The position numbers and the translations under genes were made by a program. The notes beneath the pieces were generated by a model that saw only the letters and a list, made by a program, of their open reading frames with translations, ran no database searches and was not told where the DNA came from. Below are positions 16,972-26,825 of a DNA stretch of 64,000 bases, one piece after another; position 1 is the first letter of the stretch; the number at the start of each line of letters is the position of its first letter. The stretch is from positions 1-64,000 of the forward strand of contig NZ_FOLW01000006.1 in the NCBI RefSeq assembly GCF_900112475.1, read 5' to 3'. Source of the DNA: Pragia fontium DSM 5563 = ATCC 49100 (GTDB lineage Bacteria > Pseudomonadota > Gammaproteobacteria > Enterobacterales > Enterobacteriaceae).

Positions 16972-18276
16972 GTGGCACCGAACCAGTCTGAAAATCGAGT
17001 AAACACCGAGTCTAATACTGATGAAATCGAACCGGTACCGGATCCTGTAACCGAAAAATCAACGCGTACGCGTTCCCCTTTTATTACCCGTGGAACGCCT
17101 AATTTTATGCGCGTTACCGCAGCGCTGTTTTCCGCGGGTTTAGCGACATTTGCTTTACTCTACTGTGTTCAGCCTATTCTGCCTATTTTATCGCACGATT
17201 TTAATGTATCACCGGCCAGTAGTAGTCTTTCTCTTTCTGTTTCAACAGCCATGTTAGCCGTAGGTTTATTATTCACTGGCCCGATCTCTGATGCCGTTGG
17301 CCGGAAACCGGTGATGGTTATCGCCTTAATGTTGGCGGCTATTTTGACGATTGCCAGTTCATTAACCACTAGCTGGCACGGTATTCTGATTATGCGGGCC
17401 TTAGTAGGGTTGGCTCTAAGTGGTGTCGCCGCCGTTGCAATGACCTATTTAAGTGAAGAGATCGACCCAATGTACGTCGCCTTTGCCATGGGATTGTATA
17501 TCAGTGGTAATTCGATTGGCGGTATGAGCGGTCGACTGCTCAGTGGTGTTTTGACCGATCTTTTTTCCTGGCGCTTTACGTTGGGAAGCATTGGGTTAAT
17601 TGCCCTGATCGCGGCCTTGGTTTTCTGGCGAATTTTACCCCCTTCTCGCCACTTCAGACCTTCTTCACTACGGCCGAAAACGCTACTGATAAACTTTCGT
17701 CTGCACTGGCACGACCGTGGTTTACCCTTATTATTTGCCGAAGGCTTTTTGCTCATGGGAGCTTTTGTCACCCTGTTTAACTATATTGGTTATCGATTGA
17801 TGGCAGCCCCTTATTACATCAGTCAGGCGTTAATTGGATTGCTTTCTTTGGTTTATTTGATGGGGACTTATAGTTCTCCCAAAGCGGGCTCTCTCACTTT
17901 ACGCTTTGGTCGCGGGCCGGTATTTATGTTCTCTATTGGGTTGATGTTACTCGGTTTGTGTATCAGCCTGTTTTCCTCCATTTGGATCATCTTTATCGGC
18001 ATGCTGATCTTTACCTCTGGCTTTTTTGCCGCCCATTCTGTTGCCAGTAGTTGGATTGGTCGCCGGGCAAGACGCGCGAAAGGTCAAGCCTCTGCTTTGT
18101 ATCTGTTTTTCTATTATGTTGGCTCCAGCGTTGCAGGTACGTCAGGTGGTTTTTTCTGGCATAATTACGGTTGGTCCGGTCTGGTGGCTTTTTTGAGCGT
18201 TATGTTGATTTGTGCACTGCTTATTGGACGTTCTCTTTCTCGTTTACCCGAAGCATCTATAGCCTCTAACCTATAA
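16972..18276 (+). CDS. ynfM: MFS transporter YnfM
   Basis: 434 residues, start GTG 16972 with GAGG 7-10 nt before it. An N-terminal charged tail of about 45 residues precedes 12 membrane helices. MFS motif A-like GPISDAVGRKPVMV follows helix 2, and the YCVQPILP segment in helix 1 is typical of the YnfM/YybF group of drug-type exporters. The substrate is unknown; an arabinose-efflux-like annotation is common for this family. Divergent from mlc, 295 bp apart. Confidence 0.88.
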   Translation: MAPNQSENRVNTESNTDEIEPVPDPVTEKSTRTRSPFITRGTPNFMRVTAALFSAGLATFALLYCVQPILPILSHDFNVSPASSSLSLSVSTAMLAVGLLFTGPISDAVGRKPVMVIALMLAAILTIASSLTTSWHGILIMRALVGLALSGVAAVAMTYLSEEIDPMYVAFAMGLYISGNSIGGMSGRLLSGVLTDLFSWRFTLGSIGLIALIAALVFWRILPPSRHFRPSSLRPKTLLINFRLHWHDRGLPLLFAEGFLLMGAFVTLFNYIGYRLMAAPYYISQALIGLLSLVYLMGTYSSPKAGSLTLRFGRGPVFMFSIGLMLLGLCISLFSSIWIIFIGMLIFTSGFFAAHSVASSWIGRRARRAKGQASALYLFFYYVGSSVAGTSGGFFWHNYGWSGLVAFLSVMLICALLIGRSLSRLPEASIASNL

Positions 18277-18283
18277 AAAAGAT

Positions 18284-18307
18284 AAAAGGAGCCTAATGGC
18301 TCCTTTT
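18284..18307 (+). terminator. Terminator between ynfM and fumC
   Basis: Ten-bp arms AAAAGGAGCC and GGCTCCTTTT with loop TAAT, directly after the ynfM stop. Confidence 0.8.
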
Positions 18308-18322
18308 AGATCACCAGAAAAA

Positions 18323-18335
18323 GTGACAGCGTCAC
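18323..18335. other. matS site, copy 3
   Basis: GTGACAGCGTCAC matches GTGACRNYGTCAC fully, with a different centre from the other copies. It lies 3 bp from the end of fumC. Confidence 0.88.
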
Positions 18336-18337
18336 CA

Positions 18338-19732
18338 TTACTTCATACTACCGACCATATCCTCAGGCCTAACCCACTCATCAAATTGTTCTTCGGTGAG
18401 ATAACCTAACTTCAAGGCTGACGCTTTTAACGTTAACCCTTCTTTATGTGCTTTTTTCGCAATTTCTGCTGATTTATCGTAACCAATATGGGTGTTCAGC
18501 GCCGTGACCAGCATTAATGATTCGTTAAGCAGTTGAGAAATACGCTTTCTATTTGGCTCAATACCCACCGCGCAATGCTTATTAAAACTATTCATACCAT
18601 CAGCCAATAAACGAACTGACTGGAGGAAGTTATCAATGATCATTGGACGGTATACGTTAAGTTCAAAGTTACCAGATGCTCCACCAATATTGATAGCCAC
18701 ATCATTTCCCATGACCTGAGCACACAACATGGTTACCGCTTCACATTGGGTCGGGTTCACTTTGCCTGGCATGATGGAACTACCTGGCTCATTCTCCGGA
18801 ATAGAAAGCTCACCAATGCCACAGCGCGGACCTGAAGCCAGCCAGCGCACATCGTTGGCTATTTTCATCAACGATGCGGCTAAACCTTTAAGCGCGCCAT
18901 GGGCATGAACCAGCGCGTCGCAGGTTGCCAAGGCTTCAAATTTATTGGGAGAAGTGATAAACGGCAGCTTGGTCAAAGAGGCTAATTCTTTGGCAACCCG
19001 AACTGCATATTCAGGATGAGTATTTAAGCCGGTCCCCACAGCGGTACCACCTAGTGCGAGTTCGCTAAGGTGAGGAAGCGCATTTTCAATATGCTTGATA
19101 TTATAGCTTAGCATTGCTGCCCAGCCTGAAATCTCCTGCCCGAGAGTTAGTGGTGTGGCATCTTGCAAATGCGTACGGCCGATTTTAACAATGTCCTGAT
19201 AAGCCTGTGCCTTATCAGCAAAAACCTGCTGTAGCGCTTTGAGTTCGGGTAATAAATGCTCATGAATGGAAACAACGGCGGCGACATGCATACCCGTTGG
19301 GAATACGTCATTAGAGCTTTGGCTTTTATTCACATCATCGTTAGGGTGAACTAAACGTTCATTACCGCGTTTTCCGCCCAATATCTCACTGGCTCGGTTG
19401 GCCAAAACCTCATTCATATTCATGTTGGTTTGGGTACCGGAACCCGTTTGCCAAATCGACAACGGAAATTCATGCGGATGTTTATCCGCTAAAACCTCAT
19501 CGGCAGCCTGAATAATCGCCTTGCCTTTCTTATTATCAAGCAGGCCTAGCTGCATATTCACACTGGCCGCCGCTCGCTTTACCTGAGCCAGAGCATGAAT
19601 CAGCGAATTGGGCATTTTCTCTTGTGAAATACGGAAATGCTCCAGAGAGCGTTGTGTTTGGGCTCCCCACAGGCTGTTTTCAGGAACATCAATTGGACCC
19701 ATTGAGTCTTTTTCTGTACGCATAGCCACCAT
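18338..19732 (-). CDS. fumC: Class II fumarate hydratase FumC
   Basis: 464 residues (467 in E. coli). I use ATG 19732 behind AGGAGA; a GTG precedes it directly. The class II signature [16 protein letters not shown] holds the catalytic serine loop, [14 protein letters not shown] and [14 protein letters not shown] bind the substrate, and [16 protein letters not shown] carries the active-site His. It is the iron-free, oxidant-stable fumarase that interconverts fumarate and malate. Unlike in E. coli, neither fumA nor tus is beside it. Confidence 0.97.
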   Translation of the reverse strand: MVAMRTEKDSMGPIDVPENSLWGAQTQRSLEHFRISQEKMPNSLIHALAQVKRAAASVNMQLGLLDNKKGKAIIQAADEVLADKHPHEFPLSIWQTGSGTQTNMNMNEVLANRASEILGGKRGNERLVHPNDDVNKSQSSNDVFPTGMHVAAVVSIHEHLLPELKALQQVFADKAQAYQDIVKIGRTHLQDATPLTLGQEISGWAAMLSYNIKHIENALPHLSELALGGTAVGTGLNTHPEYAVRVAKELASLTKLPFITSPNKFEALATCDALVHAHGALKGLAASLMKIANDVRWLASGPRCGIGELSIPENEPGSSIMPGKVNPTQCEAVTMLCAQVMGNDVAINIGGASGNFELNVYRPMIIDNFLQSVRLLADGMNSFNKHCAVGIEPNRKRISQLLNESLMLVTALNTHIGYDKSAEIAKKAHKEGLTLKASALKLGYLTEEQFDEWVRPEDMVGSMK

Positions 19733-20006
19733 CACTTTCTCCTGATATTAGTCAATAAAGGTATGGGATTTGCTTCATGATAAAATATTGTCAGATTATT
19801 GTTACACAATTGTGCTTAATAATGTGTGATAGACCCATTAGTTAATGCTGAGGAGGCTCATCAATATGATTAAATTATGGATAAATATTGCTAACCAGCT
19901 TGCTTAACGGGTTTATTTAAGTGGACAATCAACAATCTGATTTTGAACTGCCATTAGTCTGGTTTGCTATTGGTAACATAGCCGTGAATGACAGGATAAA
20001 CAAACG

Positions 20007-21533
20007 ATGAAAAAGTCGATAGTTGCAGTAGGTGTATTGGTCGTACTTGGAGGAGCTTGGGTTGGCGGTTCATGGTATACCGGTAAAGTAATTCAAAGCG
20101 AAATTGAAAAGTCGCTGGTTAATGCTCAAAAATATATTGAGCAATATGCACCTGAATACAAGATCAAGATGAATATCACTGACTACCAGCGAGGCGTGTT
20201 TTCCTCACAAGTGTCCTACGCTTTTGACGTTGCCAACGGTAACGGTAGTGATTCTGTTTCCATCGCTCAAAAAATTAGCCACGGCCCTTTCCCATTAGAT
20301 CATTTTAGCCTGTCGCCTAAACTGGCCTTTTCTAAAACCGAGCTGATTAAGCAACCATCGTTGGATAGCTTTTTTGACATGGCCGGTGGAAAATCCCCAC
20401 TTAACGTTGAAGTACTTGCCTCTTATGATGGTAGCTCAGAAGGTAAAGTCGTCATAGAAGCACTGACGGATAAATCTGACGGAACATTTAAATTCAGCGG
20501 GCTCACTCTAAATGTTGCCGGTCAGGTTAAAGATGGTGAAACAAACTTTACGATGACCAGTTCACCATTTGATATGACCGAGCACGGTAGTCAAGTATCT
20601 TACGATATGGCAAAGGTGGCTGGTACTCAGAATAAAAGTAAAGAATATACGGTTGATGGTAGCTTAGGAAAACTCACCATTGCTAAATTGGGTGATGAAG
20701 GTGAAAAAGAACAAATCATACTCAACAATTTGACCGTGAAGAGTCAAGGTAAGGCCGGTAAGTTTGACATGAATCTGGGCCTAATCAATATTGCATTGCA
20801 AAACGTAACCTACACCATAAACGATAAACCTAAAATGGTGATGGATAGTTTAACTGCCGTTAGTAATGTACAGGAAGATGAGAAATTCATTAATCAGGTT
20901 ATCGATACCACCATTGGCCAGCTTAACCTTGATGGTAAAAACCTGGGATCTGGTTCAATGAAGGTGAAGCTCGATCGATTTGATGGCGGTGCATTACAAT
21001 ACTTGAATAAGAACTCTGATCAACTAGCCTATTTATATATGGCTGGCGCTACCTCGCCACAGGGTGAGAGTAATTTGATGATGAATAATCTGATGACGTT
21101 TTTGGATGCCAATCCGACCATCAGTATTACACCGTTAACCTGGAAAAATGACAAAGGTGAAAGCCAGATAGATATGGCATTAACGCTAATGCGCCCTGCT
21201 TCCCTTGAGTTTTCGGATATGACCCAGCTGTTACTTAACTCGGTCAAACAATTCAACAGTAGTACTAAATTGTCAGTGCCTATGCTGACTGAAATGACCA
21301 AGCTTCAGTATGAGCTTTCTGGTGGATTGTCTGCGGAAGATTCTCAGACCCAAGCTACGGCGTCAGTACAGCAAACTATCGATATGGGTATCGCCCAGAA
21401 GATGCTGAGCAAGAAAGATGATAATACCGTCACCAGCTATTTTAACTATGCTGATGGTATGCTCGATTTGAATGGGCAAAAAATGCCTGCGGAGCAGTTT
21501 ATCAATATGTTTATGATGCCGGGCATTGAGTAG
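20007..21533 (+). CDS. ydgA: DUF945 family protein YdgA
   Basis: 508 residues. One N-terminal membrane anchor or uncleaved signal (residues of about 4-24, VAVGVLVVLGGAWVGG), then a long periplasmic part rich in beta strands with the DUF945 pattern YQRGVFSSQVSY near residue 65 and TIGQLNLDGKNLGSGSMKV near 300. YdgA-type proteins resemble AsmA-like envelope proteins; function is not established. Monocistronic. Confidence 0.85.
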   Translation: MKKSIVAVGVLVVLGGAWVGGSWYTGKVIQSEIEKSLVNAQKYIEQYAPEYKIKMNITDYQRGVFSSQVSYAFDVANGNGSDSVSIAQKISHGPFPLDHFSLSPKLAFSKTELIKQPSLDSFFDMAGGKSPLNVEVLASYDGSSEGKVVIEALTDKSDGTFKFSGLTLNVAGQVKDGETNFTMTSSPFDMTEHGSQVSYDMAKVAGTQNKSKEYTVDGSLGKLTIAKLGDEGEKEQIILNNLTVKSQGKAGKFDMNLGLINIALQNVTYTINDKPKMVMDSLTAVSNVQEDEKFINQVIDTTIGQLNLDGKNLGSGSMKVKLDRFDGGALQYLNKNSDQLAYLYMAGATSPQGESNLMMNNLMTFLDANPTISITPLTWKNDKGESQIDMALTLMRPASLEFSDMTQLLLNSVKQFNSSTKLSVPMLTEMTKLQYELSGGLSAEDSQTQATASVQQTIDMGIAQKMLSKKDDNTVTSYFNYADGMLDLNGQKMPAEQFINMFMMPGIE

Positions 21534-21561
21534 CTTATAAATTAAGCTAACGATGATAAAT

Positions 21562-21604
21562 ATACGTTTCCGCCTGAAATAATTCGTCTCAAGCGGAAAC
21601 GTAT
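21562..21604 (+). terminator. Hairpin after ydgA
   Basis: A perfect 12-bp inverted repeat (ATACGTTTCCGC and its complement) with a 19-nt loop, 28 nt after the stop. There is no T-run at the stem base. The remaining sequence to 21841 holds no gene I can see and presumably the aegA promoter. Confidence 0.5.
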
Positions 21605-21841
21605 CAGCAACGTGATATTTTTAAAGTTTTTAATTAATTATCCCTATCTTTATCAAATAATTAATCTTAATTCCCTTTCGATTTAACCTCCTTTTATTGT
21701 GCATTTACCCTAATTGTTTGAATATTTTGACTATTGTTATGCCCATTCGCCTGTGATAAATACAATACCCATAATAAAAGTAATGATTAATCCCTAATTA
21801 ATAAGCAGTCCTAACACACTGGATATCTACAGGAAGGATTT

Positions 21842-23848
21842 ATGAACCGCTTTGTAATAGCTGATGCCAAAGCATGCATTGGATGTCGTGTCTGTGAAGT
21901 TGCTTGCGTTATGACACATAACCATGGCAAGCATCCAGAAGTACCGGAACTTTACCTCCCTCGAATCAAGGTTGTTAAAACGGCTAAAATAAAAACGGCG
22001 GTAACCTGTCGTCACTGTGAAGATGCTCCCTGTGTGCAAGTTTGCGCGAGTGATGCGTTAACACACGAAATTGATGGCATTCAGTTGTCGAAAGAGAAAT
22101 GTATTGGCTGTAAGACCTGCGTGCTCGCCTGCCCATTTGGCGCTATTAGCATGGTAGAAGAAAACGCCACCGTTTTAGATAACGAATTGTCGCGTATTAC
22201 CGCGCATAAATGCGACTTATGTGCCAATGATGCCGAAAGTCCCGCCTGCGTCAGCGCTTGCCCTACCAAAGCATTGAAAGTATTTAGTCAGGCGTATTTG
22301 TTAGAACAACAGCAAGAAAAACTCTATTCGGCAGCATTAAGAGAAAACCTCGAAAGTGTTTCCTCTTCAGTACCGGAATTCGCTAAGAATAGCGCCATGA
22401 ACAAACTCACCGACAAAATTACCGTTCCGCGGGGAGAGGCTATCAAAGAAGACATTACTCTGCGAAAAACCGGTTTCGGTGAAATATATCAGCGCTTCAC
22501 ACCAGAACAGGTTGAAACTCAGGGCAATCGCTGTATCACCTGTGGTGAACATGCTTTCTGCGAATGGACCTGCCCGCTACATAACCGGATTCCACACTGG
22601 ATCTCGCTGGCAAAACAAGGCCGTATTATTGAAGCCGCTGAACTCTCTCATCAAACCAGCAGCTTGCCCGAAATCTGTGGCCGCGTCTGCCCTCAGGATC
22701 GGCTTTGTGAAGGGAGCTGTACTCTAAACTCGCAAGGCGGCGTGACCGTGGGAAATATTGAGCGCTATATTACTGATACCGCCTTTGAAATGGGTTGGAA
22801 GCCGGATCTTTCTCATGTTAAGTCATTAGGTAAAAAAGTCGCCATTGTTGGCGCAGGTCCAGCGGGATTAGCCTGTGCGGATATTCTGGCTCGAAATGGT
22901 GTTGATGCCGTGGTATTTGATCGACACCCGGAAATTGGCGGTATGTTAACGTTTGGTATTCCATCGTTCAAACTGGATAAGAACGTGATGGTACACCGCC
23001 GCGAGATATTTAGCGGTATGGGCATTACATTTCATCTGAATACTGAGATTGGTAAAGATATTCCATTCGAATCGCTGGTTAATGACTATGATGCTGTTTT
23101 TGTTGGTGTTGGCACCTACCAATCCATGAGAGCAGGTCTGGATAATGAAGATGCGCCAGGTGTTTATGATGCATTACCCTTCCTTATCGCCAATACTAAA
23201 AAAGTGATGCATTTACCCGAATTGGCAGAAGAACCTTATATCAATATGGTAGAAAAACGCGTTGTTGTGCTGGGTGGTGGTGATACAGCAATGGACTGTT
23301 TACGCACCGCTATTCGTCATGGGGCAACGGAAGTAACTTGTGCGTATCGTCGTGATGAAGCCAATATGCCCGGCTCGAAAAAGGAAGTGAAAAACGCGCG
23401 TGAAGAAGGCGTAGAGTTTATGTTTAATGTGCAGCCCGTTTCGCTGGAATTAGACGATTCAGGACACGTTTGTGGCGTTAAACTGGTGAGAACCGAGATG
23501 GGAGAGCCTGACGCGGCAGGACGTCGCCGACCTAAAGTGATTCAAGGTTCAGAATTTATTCAACCGGCTGAGGCTGTCATTAAAGCCTTTGGTTTCCGCC
23601 CTCATGCCATGCCTTGGTTGGCTGACGTTGGCGTTGAACTGGATAGTTATGGTGTGATTGTGGCTCCTCATCTCAATCACTATGCTTGTCAAACCAGTAA
23701 TCCCAAAATTTTTGCCGGTGGTGATGTTGTTCGAGGGGCTGATTTAGTGGTTACTGCTATCGCTGATGGTCGTAAAGCAGCAAAAAGTATTGTTGAATAT
23801 TTAACCGATGACGATCGGACATCTAATTTGTTAAATAAAGCGTCTTAA
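21842..23848 (+). CDS. aegA: Fe-S and FAD/NAD(P)-binding oxidoreductase AegA
   Basis: 668 residues. The N-terminal part has ferredoxin-like cysteine clusters: CIGCRVCEVAC, CRHCEDAPCVQVC, CIGCKTCVLACPFGAI and CDLCANDAESPACVSACP. From about residue 210 it continues as a GltD/glutamate synthase small-subunit-like module with CITCGEHAFCEWTC, an FAD loop GAGPAGLACADIL and an NAD(P) loop GGGDTAMDCLR. The layout and length match E. coli AegA (659), linked to anaerobic purine catabolism with formate hydrogenlyase; the paralogue YgfT is an alternative. A strong AGGA lies before the ATG. Single gene. Confidence 0.88.
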   Translation: MNRFVIADAKACIGCRVCEVACVMTHNHGKHPEVPELYLPRIKVVKTAKIKTAVTCRHCEDAPCVQVCASDALTHEIDGIQLSKEKCIGCKTCVLACPFGAISMVEENATVLDNELSRITAHKCDLCANDAESPACVSACPTKALKVFSQAYLLEQQQEKLYSAALRENLESVSSSVPEFAKNSAMNKLTDKITVPRGEAIKEDITLRKTGFGEIYQRFTPEQVETQGNRCITCGEHAFCEWTCPLHNRIPHWISLAKQGRIIEAAELSHQTSSLPEICGRVCPQDRLCEGSCTLNSQGGVTVGNIERYITDTAFEMGWKPDLSHVKSLGKKVAIVGAGPAGLACADILARNGVDAVVFDRHPEIGGMLTFGIPSFKLDKNVMVHRREIFSGMGITFHLNTEIGKDIPFESLVNDYDAVFVGVGTYQSMRAGLDNEDAPGVYDALPFLIANTKKVMHLPELAEEPYINMVEKRVVVLGGGDTAMDCLRTAIRHGATEVTCAYRRDEANMPGSKKEVKNAREEGVEFMFNVQPVSLELDDSGHVCGVKLVRTEMGEPDAAGRRRPKVIQGSEFIQPAEAVIKAFGFRPHAMPWLADVGVELDSYGVIVAPHLNHYACQTSNPKIFAGGDVVRGADLVVTAIADGRKAAKSIVEYLTDDDRTSNLLNKAS

Positions 23849-23867
23849 TAACAATATTAGATAAATT

Positions 23868-23900
23868 CAGGCCCCCTGCATCTAAAAGCGTGGGGGCCTT
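23868..23900 (+). terminator. Bidirectional terminator between aegA and ribE
   Basis: Arms AGGCCCCC and GGGGGCCT surround TGCATCTAAAAGCGT, between two converging genes; the T-runs are short. Confidence 0.65.
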
Positions 23901-23918
23901 CAGATGATCAATCAGCCA

Positions 23919-24524
23919 TTATCGATTAGCTAACACGCGTTCTACGGTATCAACTACGGCTTGAGTTTGCGGATCGATTTCGATATTCACTTTATCTGCT
24001 AACCGCTTACAACCCAGAGTGGTACGCTCCAGCGTTTCTGGAATCAGGTGTACACAGAAGCGCTCTTTTGACACTTCGCCAATCGTCAGACTGATACCAT
24101 CAATGCCAATAAAACCCTTATGTAGCACATATTTCATCAACTCTTGCGGCATTTTGAACCATATTTGGCGGTTATTCTCAGAGGTCAGAATTTTGACGAT
24201 TTCTGCCTGGCAAATAATGTGTCCAGACATTAAATGCCCACCGATTTCATCACCAAATTTTGATGCCCGCTCGATATTGACTCGATCACCAACGTTGATA
24301 GCCCCAAGATTAGTGATGCGTAGCGTTTCTTTCATTAAATCGAAACTGACTACGTCACCTTCTATTTTTGTTACGGTCAAACAACACCCATTATGGGCAA
24401 TAGAAGCGCCGGTCTCGATTCCCGGCAACAATGCTGACGGAAGTTTTACTTTGTGAACACGAAAATTGGACTTCTCATCAATGGCGACTACGGGCGCCGT
24501 ACCCTGAACAATTCCGGTAAACAT
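23919..24524 (-). CDS. ribE: Riboflavin synthase alpha subunit
   Basis: 201 residues from ATG 24524, the conserved MFTGIVQG start; the frame continues upstream but without homology. The two tandem lumazine-binding domains are seen as [18 protein letters not shown] and [19 protein letters not shown], each with the family's repeated pattern. It makes riboflavin from two 6,7-dimethyl-8-ribityllumazine molecules. It is about 12 residues shorter at the C terminus than E. coli RibE (ribC), ending VERVLANR. No FMN riboswitch was recognised upstream. Divergent from mdtK as in E. coli. Confidence 0.95.
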   Translation of the reverse strand: MFTGIVQGTAPVVAIDEKSNFRVHKVKLPSALLPGIETGASIAHNGCCLTVTKIEGDVVSFDLMKETLRITNLGAINVGDRVNIERASKFGDEIGGHLMSGHIICQAEIVKILTSENNRQIWFKMPQELMKYVLHKGFIGIDGISLTIGEVSKERFCVHLIPETLERTTLGCKRLADKVNIEIDPQTQAVVDTVERVLANR

Positions 24525-24773
24525 TCGATTAGCCTCGATAACTAGAATGATAAACAAATTCACTGTTGAGAAGTTTGACGTAATTTATCCTAAAAACCAA
24601 ATACGTTTTTCTTCATTTACATGACATGCAAAAAGAATGACCTTAAATCGGCCTAGATTATTTGATTACTGATGGTTAACAGGTAAAATCACGCCTCGCA
24701 TAATTTCGTCTCTCACTGTAGGTATGTCTTACGGTGACTTTCTTATTTTTAGTTTCAATAAAAAGGTATATAC

Positions 24774-26147
24774 GTGCAGAAGTATATAAGTGAAGCGCGT
24801 AGTCTGTTGGCTTTAGCCATTCCAGTGATTGCAGCCCAGTTCTCTCAAACTGCCATGGGGGTTGTCGATACCATCATGGCGGGTGATGTTAGTGCCACCG
24901 ATATGGCAGCCGTAGCCGTGGGGACGTCAATCTGGTTACCGGCAATTTTGTTTGGTCAGGGACTATTAATGGCGTTAACGCCAGTCGTGGCACAGCTTAA
25001 TGGTGCCGGACGCCGCAATAAAATCGCTCATCAGGTGACTCAATCAATCTGGTTAGCGTTGTTTATTTCATTGTTGGTGATGGTTGTGCTGTATAACAGC
25101 CACTACATCATTGAACATATGCAAAATATTGACCAAAAGTTAGCGGAGATCACAATAGGCTATTTACGCGCTATTATGTGGGGAGCTCCAGCCTATCTGC
25201 TATTTCAGGTTTATCGCAGTCAGTGTGATGGTTTGTCAAAAACCAAACCGAGTATGGTGATTGGTTTTGTCGCTTTGCTGGTTAACATTCCGGTTAACTA
25301 CGTAATGATTCACGGTAAGCTCGGTTTTCCTGCTTTAGGCGGCGTTGGCTGTGGTGTCGCGACGGCTACCGTCTATTGGGTTATGTTTGTTTGCATTAAA
25401 TTCTACGTCCGCTCTGCCGGTTCTCAGAAAGATATCCTGGCCCACAGTAAATTTGAGATGCCTTACTGGCCAACCCTAAAACGGTTGTTTAATTTAGGAT
25501 TACCCGTTGCTTTAGCGCTGTTTTTTGAAGTGACGCTGTTTGCTGTGGTGGCTTTGTTGGTTTCGCCTTTAGGCGTGGTCTCCGTTGCCGGTCATCAAAT
25601 TGCGCTGAACTTCAGTAGTCTGGTCTTTGTTATACCGCTGGCGTTAGGTGTTGCAACATCAATACGCATTGGTTTTAAGCTGGGGCAAAAAAAGGTAGAC
25701 GACGCCAAAATAGCATCTTATACCAGTCTAATATTGGGTTTATCCATGGCCAGTATGACTGCATTGTTCACCGTGGTCTTCCGCCATCAAATCGCTTTAT
25801 TGTATAACGATACACCTGAAGTGGTGGTGATGGCTTCTCACTTGATGTTGCTGGCAGCAATTTATCAGTGTTCTGACTCTATTCAAGTTATCGGTAGTGG
25901 CGTGTTACGTGGCTATAAAGATACACGTTCGATTTTCTTTATTACCTTTACTTCTTATTGGATAATTGGCCTGCCAGTTGGCTATATATTGGGTCTGACC
26001 GATCTTATTGTACCGGCGATGGGGCCTGCTGGCTTCTGGACTGGATTTATTATAGGTCTAACCATATCCGCTATTATGATGACATGGCGTATGCGTTGGT
26101 TACAAAAACAGCCTGTTGAGGTAATTTTAAGCCGGGTACAACATTAG
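24774..26147 (+). CDS. mdtK: Multidrug/Na+ antiporter MdtK (NorM)
   Basis: 457 residues, same as E. coli, starting at GTG 24774. Twelve membrane helices of the MATE family in two repeats; [20 protein letters not shown] and [20 protein letters not shown] are MATE signatures, and the helix-1 Asp near residue 38 (VVDTIMAGD) is the cation/proton site region. It exports cationic drugs in exchange for Na+ or H+. Divergent from ribE by 249 bp. Confidence 0.95.
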   Translation: MQKYISEARSLLALAIPVIAAQFSQTAMGVVDTIMAGDVSATDMAAVAVGTSIWLPAILFGQGLLMALTPVVAQLNGAGRRNKIAHQVTQSIWLALFISLLVMVVLYNSHYIIEHMQNIDQKLAEITIGYLRAIMWGAPAYLLFQVYRSQCDGLSKTKPSMVIGFVALLVNIPVNYVMIHGKLGFPALGGVGCGVATATVYWVMFVCIKFYVRSAGSQKDILAHSKFEMPYWPTLKRLFNLGLPVALALFFEVTLFAVVALLVSPLGVVSVAGHQIALNFSSLVFVIPLALGVATSIRIGFKLGQKKVDDAKIASYTSLILGLSMASMTALFTVVFRHQIALLYNDTPEVVVMASHLMLLAAIYQCSDSIQVIGSGVLRGYKDTRSIFFITFTSYWIIGLPVGYILGLTDLIVPAMGPAGFWTGFIIGLTISAIMMTWRMRWLQKQPVEVILSRVQH

Positions 26148-26320
26148 TCATTTGATTAGAAATGCATAACGGTGATTGAATAAAAAAGAGGCGGCCTGCA
26201 CAGTAACTCGCCAGTTAGTCAGGTTAGTGCAAGAAAAACGTTTTTTCTCCTTGCCAGTAGGTCGCTTCATCGTTAATATTCGTGCCCATCACTACTGCTT
26301 TTAATAACAGTATGATATGT

Positions 26321-26397
26321 GCGTCCGTAGCTCAGTTGGTTAGAGCACCACCTTGACATGGTGGGGGTCGGTGGTTCGAGTCCACTCGGACGCACCA
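26321..26397 (+). tRNA. valV: tRNA-Val(GAC), first copy
   Basis: A 77-nt cloverleaf with encoded CCA: 7-bp acceptor stem GCGTCCG/CGGACGC, D loop AGCTCAGTTGGTTAGAGC, anticodon stem around CTTGACATG with anticodon GAC, and T loop GGTTCGAGTCC. A Val(GAC) pair at this place, between mdtK and pykF, is also the E. coli arrangement (valV, valW). Confidence 0.97.
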
Positions 26398-26424
26398 AAT
26401 TAATTAAGCATCAGCTATCTTTAT

Positions 26425-26501
26425 GCGCCCTTAGCTCAGTTGGTTAGAGCGCCACCTTGACATGGTGGAGGTCGGTGATTCGAGTTCACTAGGGCGCACC
26501 A
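26425..26501 (+). tRNA. valW: tRNA-Val(GAC), second copy
   Basis: A 77-nt cloverleaf with CCA, acceptor stem GCGCCCT/AGGGCGC, anticodon GAC in CTTGACATG, T loop GATTCGAGTTC. It differs from the first copy mainly in the acceptor and T stems and lies 27 nt downstream, so both probably come from one transcript. Confidence 0.97.
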
Positions 26502-26613
26502 TTTCTTCTATTCCCCCCTATTTTTGGCTTTTTTGTACGTTTTCACTAATTTAAATAATAAATTCAATCGTTATTTCCACATTTTTCCATTTTCATCTTG
26601 AGCGTTTCCCCTC

Positions 26614-26646
26614 TATAATAGGCCGATAGTTTGTTGAAAGGTTTCA
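26614..26646 (+). promoter_or_regulatory. pykF promoter -10 and Cra-type operator
   Basis: TATAAT at 26614-26619 is a consensus -10 box. The imperfect palindrome TGAAAGGTTTCA at 26635-26646 matches the half-sites bound by Cra (FruR), just after the expected start point, where it would repress. E. coli pykF is a known Cra target. Confidence 0.7.
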
Positions 26647-26825
26647 GCTAGTGAGAAAATGGATTGTTCGTAGAAACGACTAACGCGTTTGTTTTATAAA
26701 CTGGCGGGATTGTCTATGTTTCGCAATACTGAAAGAAGCCTGATAACGTATGAACTCTTATCTGAAGCCTAGAATGCAGGCTCTTGTTTTCTTTTTACAC
26801 AATAATATCGGTAGAAATTATCATC

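Noticed and set aside
24019-24456. 145-codon frame opposite ribE
   Set aside because: Fully inside the riboflavin synthase gene on the other strand; a shadow of its codon usage.
26321-26501. Prophage or island attachment at the tRNA-Val pair
   Set aside because: No integrase gene and no repeated tRNA 3' end follow; flanking genes are the normal mdtK and pykF.
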